Below are positions 8,258 through 17,054 of a stretch of DNA of 64,000 nt, one piece after another. How positions within the stretch are numbered: the stretch's first letter is position 1; every line of letters begins with the position of its first letter. Source of the DNA: Planctomycetota bacterium (lineage in GTDB: Bacteria > Planctomycetota > UBA1135 > GCA-002686595); the NCBI GenBank assembly GCA_023150475.1, contig JAKLKU010000005.1, positions 124,001 through 188,000 of the forward strand, in the 5' to 3' direction. Position numbers and translations under genes: made by a program. Under the pieces are notes generated by a model. The model searched no databases and was not told the DNA's origin. It was given only the letters and a program-made list of their open reading frames with translations.

Positions 8258-9084
8258 TGAAGAGTCCCGCGACACGGGGCAGGCGCGCGGGGAACGTCAC
8301 GGCGAGCGCGTGGCTCGGCTCGTTCCTCGTCGCGGCGTGCAGCGACGCGTCGAAACCCGAAGCGACGCAGCCCGCGCCGCGCCCGGAGCTCGTCGTCTAC
8401 GCAGCGTCGAGCACGCGCGACGCGCTGCTCGCGCTCGAAGCGCCGTACGAGACCGAGCACTCGGTCGAGCTCCGCTTCGACTTCGCTGCGTCCGGCGACC
8501 TCGCGAAACGCATCGTCGCGGGGCGCAAGGCGGACGTGTTCCTCTCCGCCGACGAAGTCGCGCTGGACGAAGTCGAAGCCGCAAAGCTCGTCGTCCCGGG
8601 CACCCGGCGCGTGGTGCTCTCCAATCAGCTGGTCGTCATCGAGCCGACGGCGACGCCGAGCGTCTTCACGACGCCGTTCGAGCCCGCGCAGCTCGCGGAC
8701 GACGCCGTGAAGCGTCTGTCGCTCGGCCACACGGAGTCGGTGGCCGCCGGTCGGTACGCGAAAGCGTGGCTCGAGCGCGTCGGCGTCTGGGACGCGGTCG
8801 CGAAACGCGTGTTGCCCGGCGTCGACACGCGCGCCGCGCTCGCCGCCGTCGAAGCCGGCGGAGCGCAGGCAGGCGTGGTCTTCCGCACGGACGCCGCGCA
8901 CTCCACGGACGTGCGGGTCGTGTTCGCGGTGCCGCTCGAGGACGGCCCGGAGATCCGTTATCCGCTCGCGGTGCTCGCGGGACGGCCGCACGAAGCGGCT
9001 GCGCGCGAGTTCGCCGACTTCCTGCGATCGCCCGCCGCGCGTGCGGCGTTCGAGTCGTGCGGCTTCGTTCCGATCGGCGAATGA
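8257..9084 (+). CDS. modA: Molybdate ABC transporter substrate-binding lipoprotein (ModA-like)
   Basis: A 275-residue periplasmic binding protein of the ModA family. It has a lipoprotein signal with lipobox LVAAC (Cys28), then the start of the mature fold (ELVVYAASSTRDALLAL), FAASGDLAKRIVAGRKADVFLSAD and the C-terminal PLAVLAG...FLRSPAARAAFESCGF. The Ser residues of AASS and AASG correspond to oxyanion-binding positions in the family. It normally delivers molybdate or tungstate to a ModB/ModC importer, but no permease or ATPase gene is adjacent. It overlaps the VIT-type transporter gene by four bases, an unusual pairing that suggests joint metal control. Related tungstate-binding or general anion-binding roles remain possible. 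Confidence 0.85.
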   Translation: MKSPATRGRRAGNVTASAWLGSFLVAACSDASKPEATQPAPRPELVVYAASSTRDALLALEAPYETEHSVELRFDFAASGDLAKRIVAGRKADVFLSADEVALDEVEAAKLVVPGTRRVVLSNQLVVIEPTATPSVFTTPFEPAQLADDAVKRLSLGHTESVAAGRYAKAWLERVGVWDAVAKRVLPGVDTRAALAAVEAGGAQAGVVFRTDAAHSTDVRVVFAVPLEDGPEIRYPLAVLAGRPHEAAAREFADFLRSPAARAAFESCGFVPIGE

Positions 9085-9094
9085 AGCGCGGGCT

Positions 9095-9772
9095 TCACCC
9101 GAAGATCAACCGCCAACCGATCGCGAGCAACGTCGCGTCGACCAACGCGTGGCTCGCCCAGCCGGGCCAGATCGAGCGATAACGAGCGTACGTCCACGAC
9201 CAGAACCCGCCGGCGACGAGCACGCCGACCGATGCGACGGCCGCGAAGCTCCAGCCGAACTGCGCGCCGAGCAACAACGTGTGATGGAGCGTGAACGCGC
9301 ACGCCGCGAGCCCGACGGCCACGCTCGGACGCACGAGCCGCTCGAGGCGCGAGTACACGAACCACCGCCACGCGTACTCCTCGATCAGCGAGTTGACGAA
9401 GATCGTGTAGAGCGAGATCGCGAGGAATCGACCGCGCGTGCCGATGCCGTTCGCTTCGACGAGGCGGCGCAGCTCGACGCCGTCGATCCAGTGCTCGCCG
9501 ACCGCGAGCCAGAAGCCGAACACGGCGAGCGAGAGCCCGATGCCGCTCGCGAGGCCGAACCCGAAGCCGCCGTGGCGCGCCGGCGAGAGGCTCGGGCGCT
9601 CACGCTCGACCCAGAGCCACCACAAAAGCGGCAAAGCGACGAAGAGCAGCTTGCTCGCGAGCCACACGCTCGCGCCGATCGGCCCGGGTGCGACGTACAT
9701 CGACGCGAGCACGCCGATCGACGGCAACGGCACGACCAGCGCGAGCGCGGCGAGAGCACGCCTCTTCTCCAT
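9095..9772 (-). CDS. CPBP family intramembrane metalloprotease
   Basis: A 225-residue integral membrane protein with about six hydrophobic segments. It carries the three motifs of the CPBP (CAAX protease and bacteriocin-processing, ABI) family: EEYAWRWF, matching EExxxR; FTLHHTLLL, matching FxxxH; and WASHALVD, matching HxxxD/N. The Glu and His residues form the membrane-embedded active site. Bacterial members process peptides or act in immunity to self-made bacteriocins, but no such cargo lies next to this gene, so the substrate is unknown. It is convergent with the modA-like gene, 10 bp away. The intermediate WRWF form of the first motif is typical of planctomycete-like members. Confidence 0.85.
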   Translation of the reverse strand: MEKRRALAALALVVPLPSIGVLASMYVAPGPIGASVWLASKLLFVALPLLWWLWVERERPSLSPARHGGFGFGLASGIGLSLAVFGFWLAVGEHWIDGVELRRLVEANGIGTRGRFLAISLYTIFVNSLIEEYAWRWFVYSRLERLVRPSVAVGLAACAFTLHHTLLLGAQFGWSFAAVASVGVLVAGGFWSWTYARYRSIWPGWASHALVDATLLAIGWRLIFG

Positions 9773-9980
9773 GGGCGCGGCGAGCGTAGCGTCGCGGGGC
9801 GAGACGCCGTGCTCGGTCCTCTCGATCGCGCCGCTCCGCGACGCGAAGCGGCGCGAGGAGTCGGCGACCCCGCGTCACTCGCACGACCGGCCTCGCGACC
9901 ACGGACCGCGAGGCCCGCCAAGTGCGCGTTCAGGGGGCCGCGCGTCGGGCATGGCCGCCCCGCGTAGAATCGGGCGGACG

Positions 9981-11012
9981 ATGGCGAGCTCGCCCCCCAA
10001 CGATCGCGATCGCACGGATCGTCGCCGTCGTGCGCTGCGCCTTGGCGCGCGCCTCGGCATCGCTGCGGTGCTCGTGCTCGGCGTGCTCGAGCTCGCGGCA
10101 CGTTCGTGGAGCGCGCGCGCCGCCGGCCCGAGCACCAACCCGCGCTACGTGACCCACGACGACGTGCTCGGCTGGCGCTACGTGCCCGACGTCGCCGTGC
10201 GGCACGCGACCGACGAGTTCGACGTCGCGGTCCGCATCGGTGCGCACGGATTCCGCGAGCAGGCGTCGCTGCCCTCGCGCGCGCCCGACGTGCTCGTCTT
10301 CGGCGACTCGTTCGGCTTCGGTTGGGGCGTCGAAGCGCACGAGACGTTCTCGGCGGGGCTCGAACGCGAGCTCGGCGTCGCCGTGTGGAACCTCTCGGTG
10401 TCGGGCTACAGCGTCGATCAGGAGCTCTTGCTCTTCCGCGAACGCGGGCGTTTCCTGCCGCGGGACGTCACGCGCGCGCCGAAGCTCGTGCTCGTGCTCT
10501 CGTGCGGCAACGATCTCCTCGAAGCGTTGACCGAGCGTTCGTACGGCAAGGGCAAGCCGCGGTTCGTGCTCACGCACGGCGAGCTCGAGCTCACGAACGT
10601 GCCCGTGAGCGAGAGCTGGCTCGAACGCCACAGTCGGCTCTGGCGTTCGCTCGCGAAGCTCGTCTACGAACGACGCAGGCTCGAGCCCACGACCGCGGAG
10701 AACGAAGCCGGCCGCGACTTGGTCGCGCGGATCCTCGCGACGTTCGCGCGAGAGAGCCGCGAGGTCGGCGCGCGCTTCGTCGTCGTCACGACCGAGGATC
10801 GTTGGCTCGGCGCGCGGCTCGACGGTTTGGGCGTCGAGCACTTCGACCTCGAAAGCGAGCTCGCCGCCGCCGCCGCGAGCGGCGCAGCGATCGGCTTCCC
10901 GCGCGACGGGCACTGGACGGCGGCCGGGCACGCGCTCGTCGCGCGCCGCATCGCGGAGGAGCTCACCGCTCGAGGGCTGCTCGTGCCGCCGACGCCGGAC
11001 TCGGACGACTAA
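9981..11012 (+). CDS. Membrane-anchored SGNH-hydrolase-like protein
   Basis: A 343-residue protein with a basic N-terminus and one transmembrane segment at about residues 20-40, so the main domain is outside the cytoplasmic membrane. SGNH/GDSL elements are visible: GDSFGFGWGV (catalytic Ser block), SGYSVDQE (Gly block), SCGNDLLE (Asn block) and DGHWTAAGH near the C-terminus (Asp/His pair). This order matches AlgX/DltD-like or GDSL esterases, which add or remove acetyl groups on polysaccharides, though the exact activity is not certain. It starts at ATG 9981 and is not operonic with its neighbours (208 bp and 280 bp gaps). Confidence 0.85.
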   Translation: MASSPPNDRDRTDRRRRALRLGARLGIAAVLVLGVLELAARSWSARAAGPSTNPRYVTHDDVLGWRYVPDVAVRHATDEFDVAVRIGAHGFREQASLPSRAPDVLVFGDSFGFGWGVEAHETFSAGLERELGVAVWNLSVSGYSVDQELLLFRERGRFLPRDVTRAPKLVLVLSCGNDLLEALTERSYGKGKPRFVLTHGELELTNVPVSESWLERHSRLWRSLAKLVYERRRLEPTTAENEAGRDLVARILATFARESREVGARFVVVTTEDRWLGARLDGLGVEHFDLESELAAAAASGAAIGFPRDGHWTAAGHALVARRIAEELTARGLLVPPTPDSDD

Positions 11013-11292
11013 CCGAACCGAGAGCCGCGCTCCCTGGCTGACGCCGAGCTCCGAGCCGGCCGCTCGCAACGCGAGCGAAGGCCCGCACACCTGGAGCGCG
11101 CGCCACAGCGCGAGCCGGAACGAACGCCGAAGCGCGAGCCGAATCACGCGCCGAAACACGCACGGGGGGAACCGCCGCCGACGCGACGCGGACCGCTGGG
11201 TCGGCTCCCGACGATCCGGGGCGCCGCGAGAATGCTCTCGCGCATCGAGCGAATCCTCGCGACACTCCTTCCGCACCCGAGGCGCCCCACGC

Positions 11293-12531
11293 ATGACGCT
11301 GACTTCGATCCTCTTCACGCTCGGCAGCGCGCCGATGTTCGCGGCGCGGCCGTTCCTCGCCGCGTTCGTCACGGCCCTGCTCGCGAGATTCGGCCACTCG
11401 ATCCCCTACCTCGGTGACCGCGAGGTCATCCAAGTGCTCGCTCGCGCCCCGGAGTGGTTCACGAGCAACACGTCGCTCGGCGTCTTCGGCGCGCTCGCGG
11501 TGCTCGAGATCGCCGCGGCGAAGTCCGCCGAGGTCAAGGCGTGGATGTCGGAGGTCGACTCGCTCGTGAAGAGCGTCGTCGCGTTGGTTGTCAGCCTCGC
11601 GGTGCTCGATCCGGAGAGCGAGAAGGTGATCAAGACGATCGACAAGCTCGGCGTCTTCTCGTGGAGCTTCTCCGGTCTCACCGCCGCCACCGTGTTCGGC
11701 CTGACGATGCTGCGCAACCAGATCGTCGAGCTCCTGAACGACATCGATCAGGACGACGACATCGGGCTCCAGACGCTCGTCAACTGGATCGAGAACATCT
11801 GGACGGTGATGGGCCTCTTCCTGCTCGTCCTGTTGCCGATCCTCGCGGTCGTCCTGTCCGCGCTGACCGCGCTCGGCCTGTGGCTCGCGCGCCGCCGCGC
11901 CGAACGCAAGGAGGAGGAGAGCAAGGTCGCGTGCGCACGTTGCGCGACGAAGATCCTGCCGCACGCGACGCTCTGCCACGCCTGCCGCACGCCGCTCGAG
12001 GCGCCGCGCAAGGTCGGCGTGTTCGGCACGCCGAAGGCCGAAGCGGCCCCCGACGTCGCGCTGCACCGCTTCGAGCTCGTCGCGCGCAAGCGCTGCCCCG
12101 ACTGCGCGTCACGGCTCAAGAAGCGCCAGGCGCGACAGCGCTGCGAGACCTGCAACCGCGTCACGTTCGAATCGCCGGCGGAGTTCGAAGCGTATCTCCA
12201 GGCGCTCGATCGCCGGCTGCCGAAGACGCTCGCGATCTGCTTCCTGCTGAGCGCGGTGCCGCTCGTCGGCGTGATCCCCGGCGTCATCTACTATCGATTG
12301 ACCATGATCACCGGCGTGCGCGGTTACATCCCACCGCTGCGCGGCTGCACGACGAAATGGGTCGTCCGCATCGTCAACTGGGGCGTGATCGCGCTGCAAC
12401 CGGTGCCGCTGCTCGGCGCGACGATCGTGCCGTTGATGTGCTTCACGAACTACGCGATCTACAAACGCTCGCTCTCGGGCCGCGTGACCGGCGAGTTCGC
12501 CGAAGCACCGCCCAAGGAACTCACGGCGTGA
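11293..12531 (+). CDS. DUF4126-like membrane protein with two zinc ribbons
   Basis: A 412-residue membrane protein. The N-terminal 190 residues contain several hydrophobic helices and resemble DUF4126 proteins (RPFLAAFVTALLARFGH, then a FGALAVLEIAAAKS segment). Two four-cysteine zinc ribbons follow: CARCATKILPHATLCHAC and CPDCASRLKKRQARQRCETC. The C-terminal third is again hydrophobic, with two or three helices. The function is unknown; the zinc ribbons suggest protein or nucleic acid contacts on the cytoplasmic face. It starts at ATG 11293 and ends just before a strong bidirectional terminator hairpin. Confidence 0.75.
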   Translation: MTLTSILFTLGSAPMFAARPFLAAFVTALLARFGHSIPYLGDREVIQVLARAPEWFTSNTSLGVFGALAVLEIAAAKSAEVKAWMSEVDSLVKSVVALVVSLAVLDPESEKVIKTIDKLGVFSWSFSGLTAATVFGLTMLRNQIVELLNDIDQDDDIGLQTLVNWIENIWTVMGLFLLVLLPILAVVLSALTALGLWLARRRAERKEEESKVACARCATKILPHATLCHACRTPLEAPRKVGVFGTPKAEAAPDVALHRFELVARKRCPDCASRLKKRQARQRCETCNRVTFESPAEFEAYLQALDRRLPKTLAICFLLSAVPLVGVIPGVIYYRLTMITGVRGYIPPLRGCTTKWVVRIVNWGVIALQPVPLLGATIVPLMCFTNYAIYKRSLSGRVTGEFAEAPPKELTA

Positions 12532-12536
12532 AGCAC

Positions 12537-12579
12537 CGCGAGGCGGCCGGCCCTCGCGAAAAGGGCCAACCGCCTCGCG
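12537..12579. terminator. Nested hairpin, probable bidirectional terminator
   Basis: A perfect 10-bp stem, CGCGAGGCGG (12537-12546) with CCGCCTCGCG (12570-12579), encloses a second 6-bp stem, GGCCCT (12549-12554) with AGGGCC (12562-12567), and a 7-base loop. It sits between two convergent genes, the zinc-ribbon membrane protein and the YCTAK protein, exactly where a shared terminator is expected. No U-tract is present, as is common in GC-rich genomes. Confidence 0.8.
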
Positions 12580-12603
12580 CTCGTCTCCGTCGGGGCGCCG
12601 CGC

Positions 12604-13650
12604 TTACTGGATCACGAACTCGACGCCGTTCGACAGGCCGGTGTTGTCGGGCGGCGAGAAGCCGGGGTCGCGGAACCACCACTGCGCGTTCACTTGTTGG
12701 CCAGCGACGAGCAGCGGATCGGAGCCGCTCGCGATCAGCACGTTGAAGTCGAACGTCAGCGCGCCCGAGCAGTCGTTCGGCGGCGGATTGCCGCCGGAGT
12801 TCAGCACGTTGGTGCGCTTGATCGGGCCCTTCACGCAGAGCGTGCCGCCTTGGAACGGCAACGACGACGGACCGTTGACGCCGTAGAACAAGAGCGAGTT
12901 CTTGTTGTTGATCACGTTCGCGCAGGTGATCGGACAACCGGTCGGCAGGATCGAGCTCGGCGTGCCGCTCGCCCCGATCGTCGGCACGCAACCGACCGAC
13001 GCCGTCTTCGCGGTGCAGTACGTGGTGAACGGGTTGCCGCCGCCGCCCAAGTAGACGATCTGGAAGCCGTTGACCGAGCCGTTGCTGTTCGAGAGCCCTT
13101 CGACCGTGAGGTCGATCTGGCCACTCGTGACCGTGACATGGTGCAGCGCGTGCGTGACGCCTTGCACGAACGCTCCGCCCGACCAGATGCCGCCGACGTC
13201 CTGCGCCGGATCCGACGAGCCCGTGACGGTGACGCGCGTCAACATGCCGTTGTTCTCCGGCGCGAACGCGTAGGTGTAGAGCGCGTAGTCGCCGTTCGTG
13301 AGACCGCTGAACGTCCAGCTCCACGGACCACCGACGAACGGCACGTCCTGGATGTCGACCATGAAGTTGTAGTCGTCGCCGGTGAGCGTCGACGGGAACC
13401 AGTTGAACGACGAGGACTGGTTGCTCGACGTGGTCACCGTGCTCGCGGAACCGTCGAGTTGCACGAGCGTCGTCGAGTACGGGAACTTGACCGAGTTCCA
13501 CACGCCCGCTTGCGCCGCGGCACCGACGTACGAGTTCTGCGGCACCGGGAAGATGATCAGGTTGTCGCCGACGTCGAGGTTGAAGCTCTGCGCCGGCGCG
13601 AGAGCTGCGAGGACCGTCGCGGCGAGCGGAATCGAGACGAGTTTGTGCAT
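12604..13650 (-). CDS. Secreted protein with C-terminal YCTAK module
   Basis: A 348-residue exported protein with an Ala-rich signal peptide (cleavage probably after residues ending APAQS). Residues 22-205 are Ser/Thr/Asn-rich with beta-strand character and a PWSWTFSGLTNGDYALYTYAF segment resembling an extracellular beta-sandwich. From about residue 210 begins a module of about 138 residues: YCTAK, GCVP, LLFYG, PFQGGTLC, then a conserved DCSG and FDFN, then GSDPLLVAG, WWFRDP and GLSNG. The same module is found in the next gene upstream and at 31741-33414. No catalytic motif was found. Its start is 8 bp after the stop of the M14 peptidase gene, so the two are cotranscribed. Confidence 0.85.
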   Translation of the reverse strand: MHKLVSIPLAATVLAALAPAQSFNLDVGDNLIIFPVPQNSYVGAAAQAGVWNSVKFPYSTTLVQLDGSASTVTTSSNQSSSFNWFPSTLTGDDYNFMVDIQDVPFVGGPWSWTFSGLTNGDYALYTYAFAPENNGMLTRVTVTGSSDPAQDVGGIWSGGAFVQGVTHALHHVTVTSGQIDLTVEGLSNSNGSVNGFQIVYLGGGGNPFTTYCTAKTASVGCVPTIGASGTPSSILPTGCPITCANVINNKNSLLFYGVNGPSSLPFQGGTLCVKGPIKRTNVLNSGGNPPPNDCSGALTFDFNVLIASGSDPLLVAGQQVNAQWWFRDPGFSPPDNTGLSNGVEFVIQ

Positions 13651-13658
13651 GGGGGATC

Positions 13659-15530
13659 TCACGGAAGGATGGTGAACGAGGTGCCGTTCGACAGACTGGT
13701 GTTGTTCGGCGCGGCGAAGCCCGGATCGCGGCTCCAGTATTGCGACCAGACGTTCGCGCCGGAGACCAGGTTCGGATCGGCGCCTGCGGCGATGTAGCCG
13801 TTGAAGTCGAACACGAACGTGCCGGTGCAATCGTTGCCGCTCGCGGAACCGCCGGAGTTCTGCACCGGCGTGCGCACGATCGGGAGCTTGCAGCAGAGCG
13901 TGCCGCCTTGGAACGGGTTCCCGTTCGCGCCGACCGTCGAGTAGAAGAGCAAGCCGGCTTTCTTGTTGAGCACGCTCGCCGCGCTGAGCACGAAGCCGGA
14001 GCCCGCGCTCGCGCTCGGATTGCCGTCGGCGTCCATCACCGGCACGCAACCGAGCGAGTTCGTCTTCGCAGTGCAGTAGAACGTCGCCGTCGTGTCCTTC
14101 ACGAGCTGCACGGCGAGCACCTGCGAGCTCGTGCTCGTCGCCGTGATGCCGAACTGCTGACTCGCGTAGCCGGGCGCGGAGAACTTCACTTGCGTGGTGC
14201 CCGCGGGCAGCCACGAGTGATAACGACCGAAGCCCGCGTGCGACGCGTTGGTCTCGCCGTTCGTGAACGTCGCGGTCGGATACGTGATCGCCGCGACGAT
14301 CGGCGCGCCCGTCACCGAATCGGTGACGTGTCCGGAGAGCGTGATCGGCCGATTCGCGAAGTAGAGCGTGCCGCCCCACGCGTCAGGCACTTCGTTGGCG
14401 AGCGCGCTCGCGTACGTCGGCTGGAACTGCGAACCTACTTCGGTCAGGAAGCCGATCGCGCCATGGAACGCGAGGGGATCGTGCCATTGTTCGCCATGCG
14501 CACTCGGGGCGCGTTCGGCGCCGCCGTAGCCCGTCGCGAGCGAGATCTGGATCGCTTCGAGCTGCAACATGCCGCCCCACGGATGGCCCCAACACAGGTA
14601 ACCCCAGAGCGTCTCGCTGCCGTACGAGTGGTAGTCGAGCACTTTGGCGAAACGCTCGCGGTTCTGCAGCGCCTTGACGGTCTGCACTTCCGCCTCGGAC
14701 GCCGGGCTCGGACCCTTGTAGGTCTCGTCGGGCACGAACGTCGAGCCCGAGCACGGCGAGCTCCAACCGAAGTTGTAGTTGCGATTCAGATCGACGCCGA
14801 TGCCGCCGGCGAACACACGGCGGTTCTTGCGCCAGAGGTTGTCGACGTTGAAGACCCAGTCGTAGCCGTCCGGGTTCGCGTTCGGGATCACCCAGATCTC
14901 GTAGTTGTCGACGGCCGCCGTGACTTGCGAGTTCACGCCGTAGAGCGTCGTGAGCTTCGTGATCGTGTCGAGGCCGATCACGTGCACGGCGAGCTCGCGG
15001 CAGTGCGAACCGCAGAGCACGAGCATCGTCGGCTCGTCCTCGTCGGTCGCGACGTTGTCGGAGATCTTGCACGCGTAGAGGTGATTGCCGTTGACCGTCG
15101 CAGGCATGCCGAGCGTCGCCGTGAGGTCGACGAACTGGCAGATCGCGGGGAACGCGTTCGCCGAGTTGCTCATCGACGTCAGGATCTGCGCGCCGTTCGG
15201 ATAACCGGACGGCACGGCGTCGCCGCTGCCGGCGGCCGCGGCTTGTTCCGCTTGGATGTCCTTGTACGGCCGGCCGATCTCGAGCACCCGCGGCGCGAAA
15301 CCCGCTAGTTCGAGCATCGCGAGGCTCGCATCGCTGACGACGAGCTCGAGCGAGTCCGACTTCACCGACCCTTCGAGCACGTCGTAGCCTTCTTCGGTGA
15401 AGCGTTCCGCGAGCGCACGCGGGTCGGACGATTCGATGCCGACGCGTTTGAGCGTCTGCGCGGAGGCCACTGCCATCCACGGAACGGAAAGCGCGACGAG
15501 CGCGCACGAAGACGCGAGACGGAGCCTCAT
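13659..15530 (-). CDS. Secreted M14 zinc carboxypeptidase with YCTAK module
   Basis: A 623-residue exported metallopeptidase. A signal peptide covers residues 1-24. The M14 domain has its zinc ligands H176 and E179 in CGSHCREL and H301 in DYHSYG, the substrate-binding R250 in VDLNRNYNFGW, and the catalytic Glu364 in FLTEVGSQF. NPDGYD (219-224) is the usual family block. A carboxypeptidase-regulatory-like domain (ITLSGHVTDSVTGAPI) follows at about 390-480, then the C-terminal YCTAK module. The enzyme probably removes C-terminal residues from extracellular peptides. ATG 15530 is preceded by GGAAGGG. It is followed after 8 bp by another YCTAK-module gene. Confidence 0.92.
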   Translation of the reverse strand: MRLRLASSCALVALSVPWMAVASAQTLKRVGIESSDPRALAERFTEEGYDVLEGSVKSDSLELVVSDASLAMLELAGFAPRVLEIGRPYKDIQAEQAAAAGSGDAVPSGYPNGAQILTSMSNSANAFPAICQFVDLTATLGMPATVNGNHLYACKISDNVATDEDEPTMLVLCGSHCRELAVHVIGLDTITKLTTLYGVNSQVTAAVDNYEIWVIPNANPDGYDWVFNVDNLWRKNRRVFAGGIGVDLNRNYNFGWSSPCSGSTFVPDETYKGPSPASEAEVQTVKALQNRERFAKVLDYHSYGSETLWGYLCWGHPWGGMLQLEAIQISLATGYGGAERAPSAHGEQWHDPLAFHGAIGFLTEVGSQFQPTYASALANEVPDAWGGTLYFANRPITLSGHVTDSVTGAPIVAAITYPTATFTNGETNASHAGFGRYHSWLPAGTTQVKFSAPGYASQQFGITATSTSSQVLAVQLVKDTTATFYCTAKTNSLGCVPVMDADGNPSASAGSGFVLSAASVLNKKAGLLFYSTVGANGNPFQGGTLCCKLPIVRTPVQNSGGSASGNDCTGTFVFDFNGYIAAGADPNLVSGANVWSQYWSRDPGFAAPNNTSLSNGTSFTILP

Positions 15531-15670
15531 GACCCTTCCTCTGCTGGAGACGATGCGAAGCCGAGTGCCGACTCGATTCTGCACCGACGTTGCCGAACCC
15601 GCCAGCGACGGCACGCCGTTACTGCGACCGTGCGCGCAGCCATGCGAGCCCCCCGTGCACGCCGATCGAG

Positions 15671-15730
15671 CGCCCCCGATCACTCCCGATCGCCTCCAAT
15701 CGCCTCGAATGACCTCAGATCACCTCGGGC
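15671..15730. repeat. Six degenerate 10-bp direct repeats
   Basis: Within the 377-base gap between the divergent M14 and zinc-ribbon genes, consecutive 10-base blocks from 15671 to 15730 read cgcccccgat, cactcccgat, cgcctccaat, cgcctcgaat, gacctcagat and cacctcgggc. The consensus CRCCTCSRAT recurs with an exact 10-base period. The phase equals about one DNA turn, so this may be a multi-copy protein-binding or bending site in a divergent promoter. The remainder of the gap shows nothing I can assign. Confidence 0.7.
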
Positions 15731-15907
15731 GGCGTGATCGGCGCTGGCGGATCGGCGGTGCGTCGAGCGCACGGCGAGCACGCGCCGCTGCGAGATCTCA
15801 CGCTCGCGAGCACGCAGGCGAAACTTCGCCGCGCCGGACACGCCCGCGCGGCCGCCGCACTTCGCCGAGATCACGCTCGCAGCGCACGCTAGTCTCGCCA
15901 CGCTCGC

Positions 15908-17032
15908 ATGTTCCACTGCCCGAACTGCAGGCTGCCGCTCGCGCGTCACCGGACCGACGCCGGCAGCTTCTGGTCGTGTTCGGCGTGCGACGGACGCGTC
16001 GCGACCGTCGACTTCCTGCGCCGGAGCGCGGACCACGACGCAGTCAACGCGCTGTGGAACGCCGCGCGCTCGCCGCTCGAGACTTCACGGCGGGTCTGTC
16101 CGTCCTGCGAGCGCGCGATGGCGATCGTGATCGTCGAAACGGCGACGTGGACGGTGCCGATCGACGCGTGCACCACGTGTCAGTGCCTTTGGTTCGACCG
16201 CGGCGAGATCGAGCGCCTCGGGAAACGCGCGACTCGCGTTGCACGAGGCTTGTCGCCGCGGGCGAGCGAGGCGGTCGCACGCGCCGAAGTCGCGGGGCTC
16301 GCCGCCGACGCCGCGGCGAACCCGGCCGCGGAGGTCGAGACGTGGCAGAGCGTGCTCGCCGCGCTCGGCTTCCCGGTCCTGCTCGATCGAAGCGGCTCGG
16401 GCGCGCGTCCGTGGATCGTGATCGGCTTCGCGACGACGGCGCTCTTCGTCGGCGTCGCGGCTCTGACGTCGGCCGGCGAACTCGTCACTGCGCTCGGTTT
16501 TCCGAACGGCCGCTCGTTCGCCGCGTGGTGCGGCTCCTTCGTCGGTTCCGTCTGGGTGCCGGCGTCGTGGTGGTCGCTCGCCCTGACGCTGTACTTCTCG
16601 GTCGTGTTCGGCGGTGAAGTCGAGCTCGCGCTCGGCCGGATTCGATTCGTCGTGTTCGCGCTGCTCGCCGTCGCGGCGGGGCACGTGGGCTTCGTCGCCG
16701 GCGACCCGCCCTCCGACTGGGTGCATGTCGGCGCCGGCTCGTTCGTGTCGGCGTGCGTCGCGTTCTTCGCGCTGCTCTTCCCCCACGCGCGAGTACACGT
16801 CTGCATCACGGGGCCACGTTGGTCCTACGCTCGTTTCCTCTCGCTTCCAGCGTCGTCGTGGCTCGTGGTGTGGATCGTCGCCCTCTTCGTGCAGGCGTTC
16901 TGGTCCGCGAAGCGCATCGACGCGACGACTTCGCTCGCCGGCTCCTTGCTCGGCTTCGTCGTCGGCGTGCTCGCGCGTTGGATCGGCCAACCGCGCGGCT
17001 CGGCGCCCAAGCTGCGAATCGGTTCCCACTGA
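15908..17032 (+). CDS. Zinc-ribbon plus rhomboid-like protein lacking catalytic residues
   Basis: A 374-residue protein. N-terminal zinc ribbons use CPNC (residues 4-7), CSAC, CPSC and CTTC, resembling a TFIIB-type zinc finger. The C-terminal half is a six-helix rhomboid-like membrane domain, shown by FGGEVELALGRIRF in place of the usual FGDNVE...G segment. The serine-protease motif GxSG reads GAGSFVSA, with Gly where the catalytic Ser belongs, and the TM6 histidine position is TTSLAGSLLG without His. It is therefore predicted to be an inactive rhomboid (pseudoprotease) with a cytoplasmic zinc domain. It could act as a membrane chaperone or adaptor. Confidence 0.8.
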   Translation: MFHCPNCRLPLARHRTDAGSFWSCSACDGRVATVDFLRRSADHDAVNALWNAARSPLETSRRVCPSCERAMAIVIVETATWTVPIDACTTCQCLWFDRGEIERLGKRATRVARGLSPRASEAVARAEVAGLAADAAANPAAEVETWQSVLAALGFPVLLDRSGSGARPWIVIGFATTALFVGVAALTSAGELVTALGFPNGRSFAAWCGSFVGSVWVPASWWSLALTLYFSVVFGGEVELALGRIRFVVFALLAVAAGHVGFVAGDPPSDWVHVGAGSFVSACVAFFALLFPHARVHVCITGPRWSYARFLSLPASSWLVVWIVALFVQAFWSAKRIDATTSLAGSLLGFVVGVLARWIGQPRGSAPKLRIGSH

Positions 17033-17054
17033 ACGCGCGCTATCGTGAGCCGGC

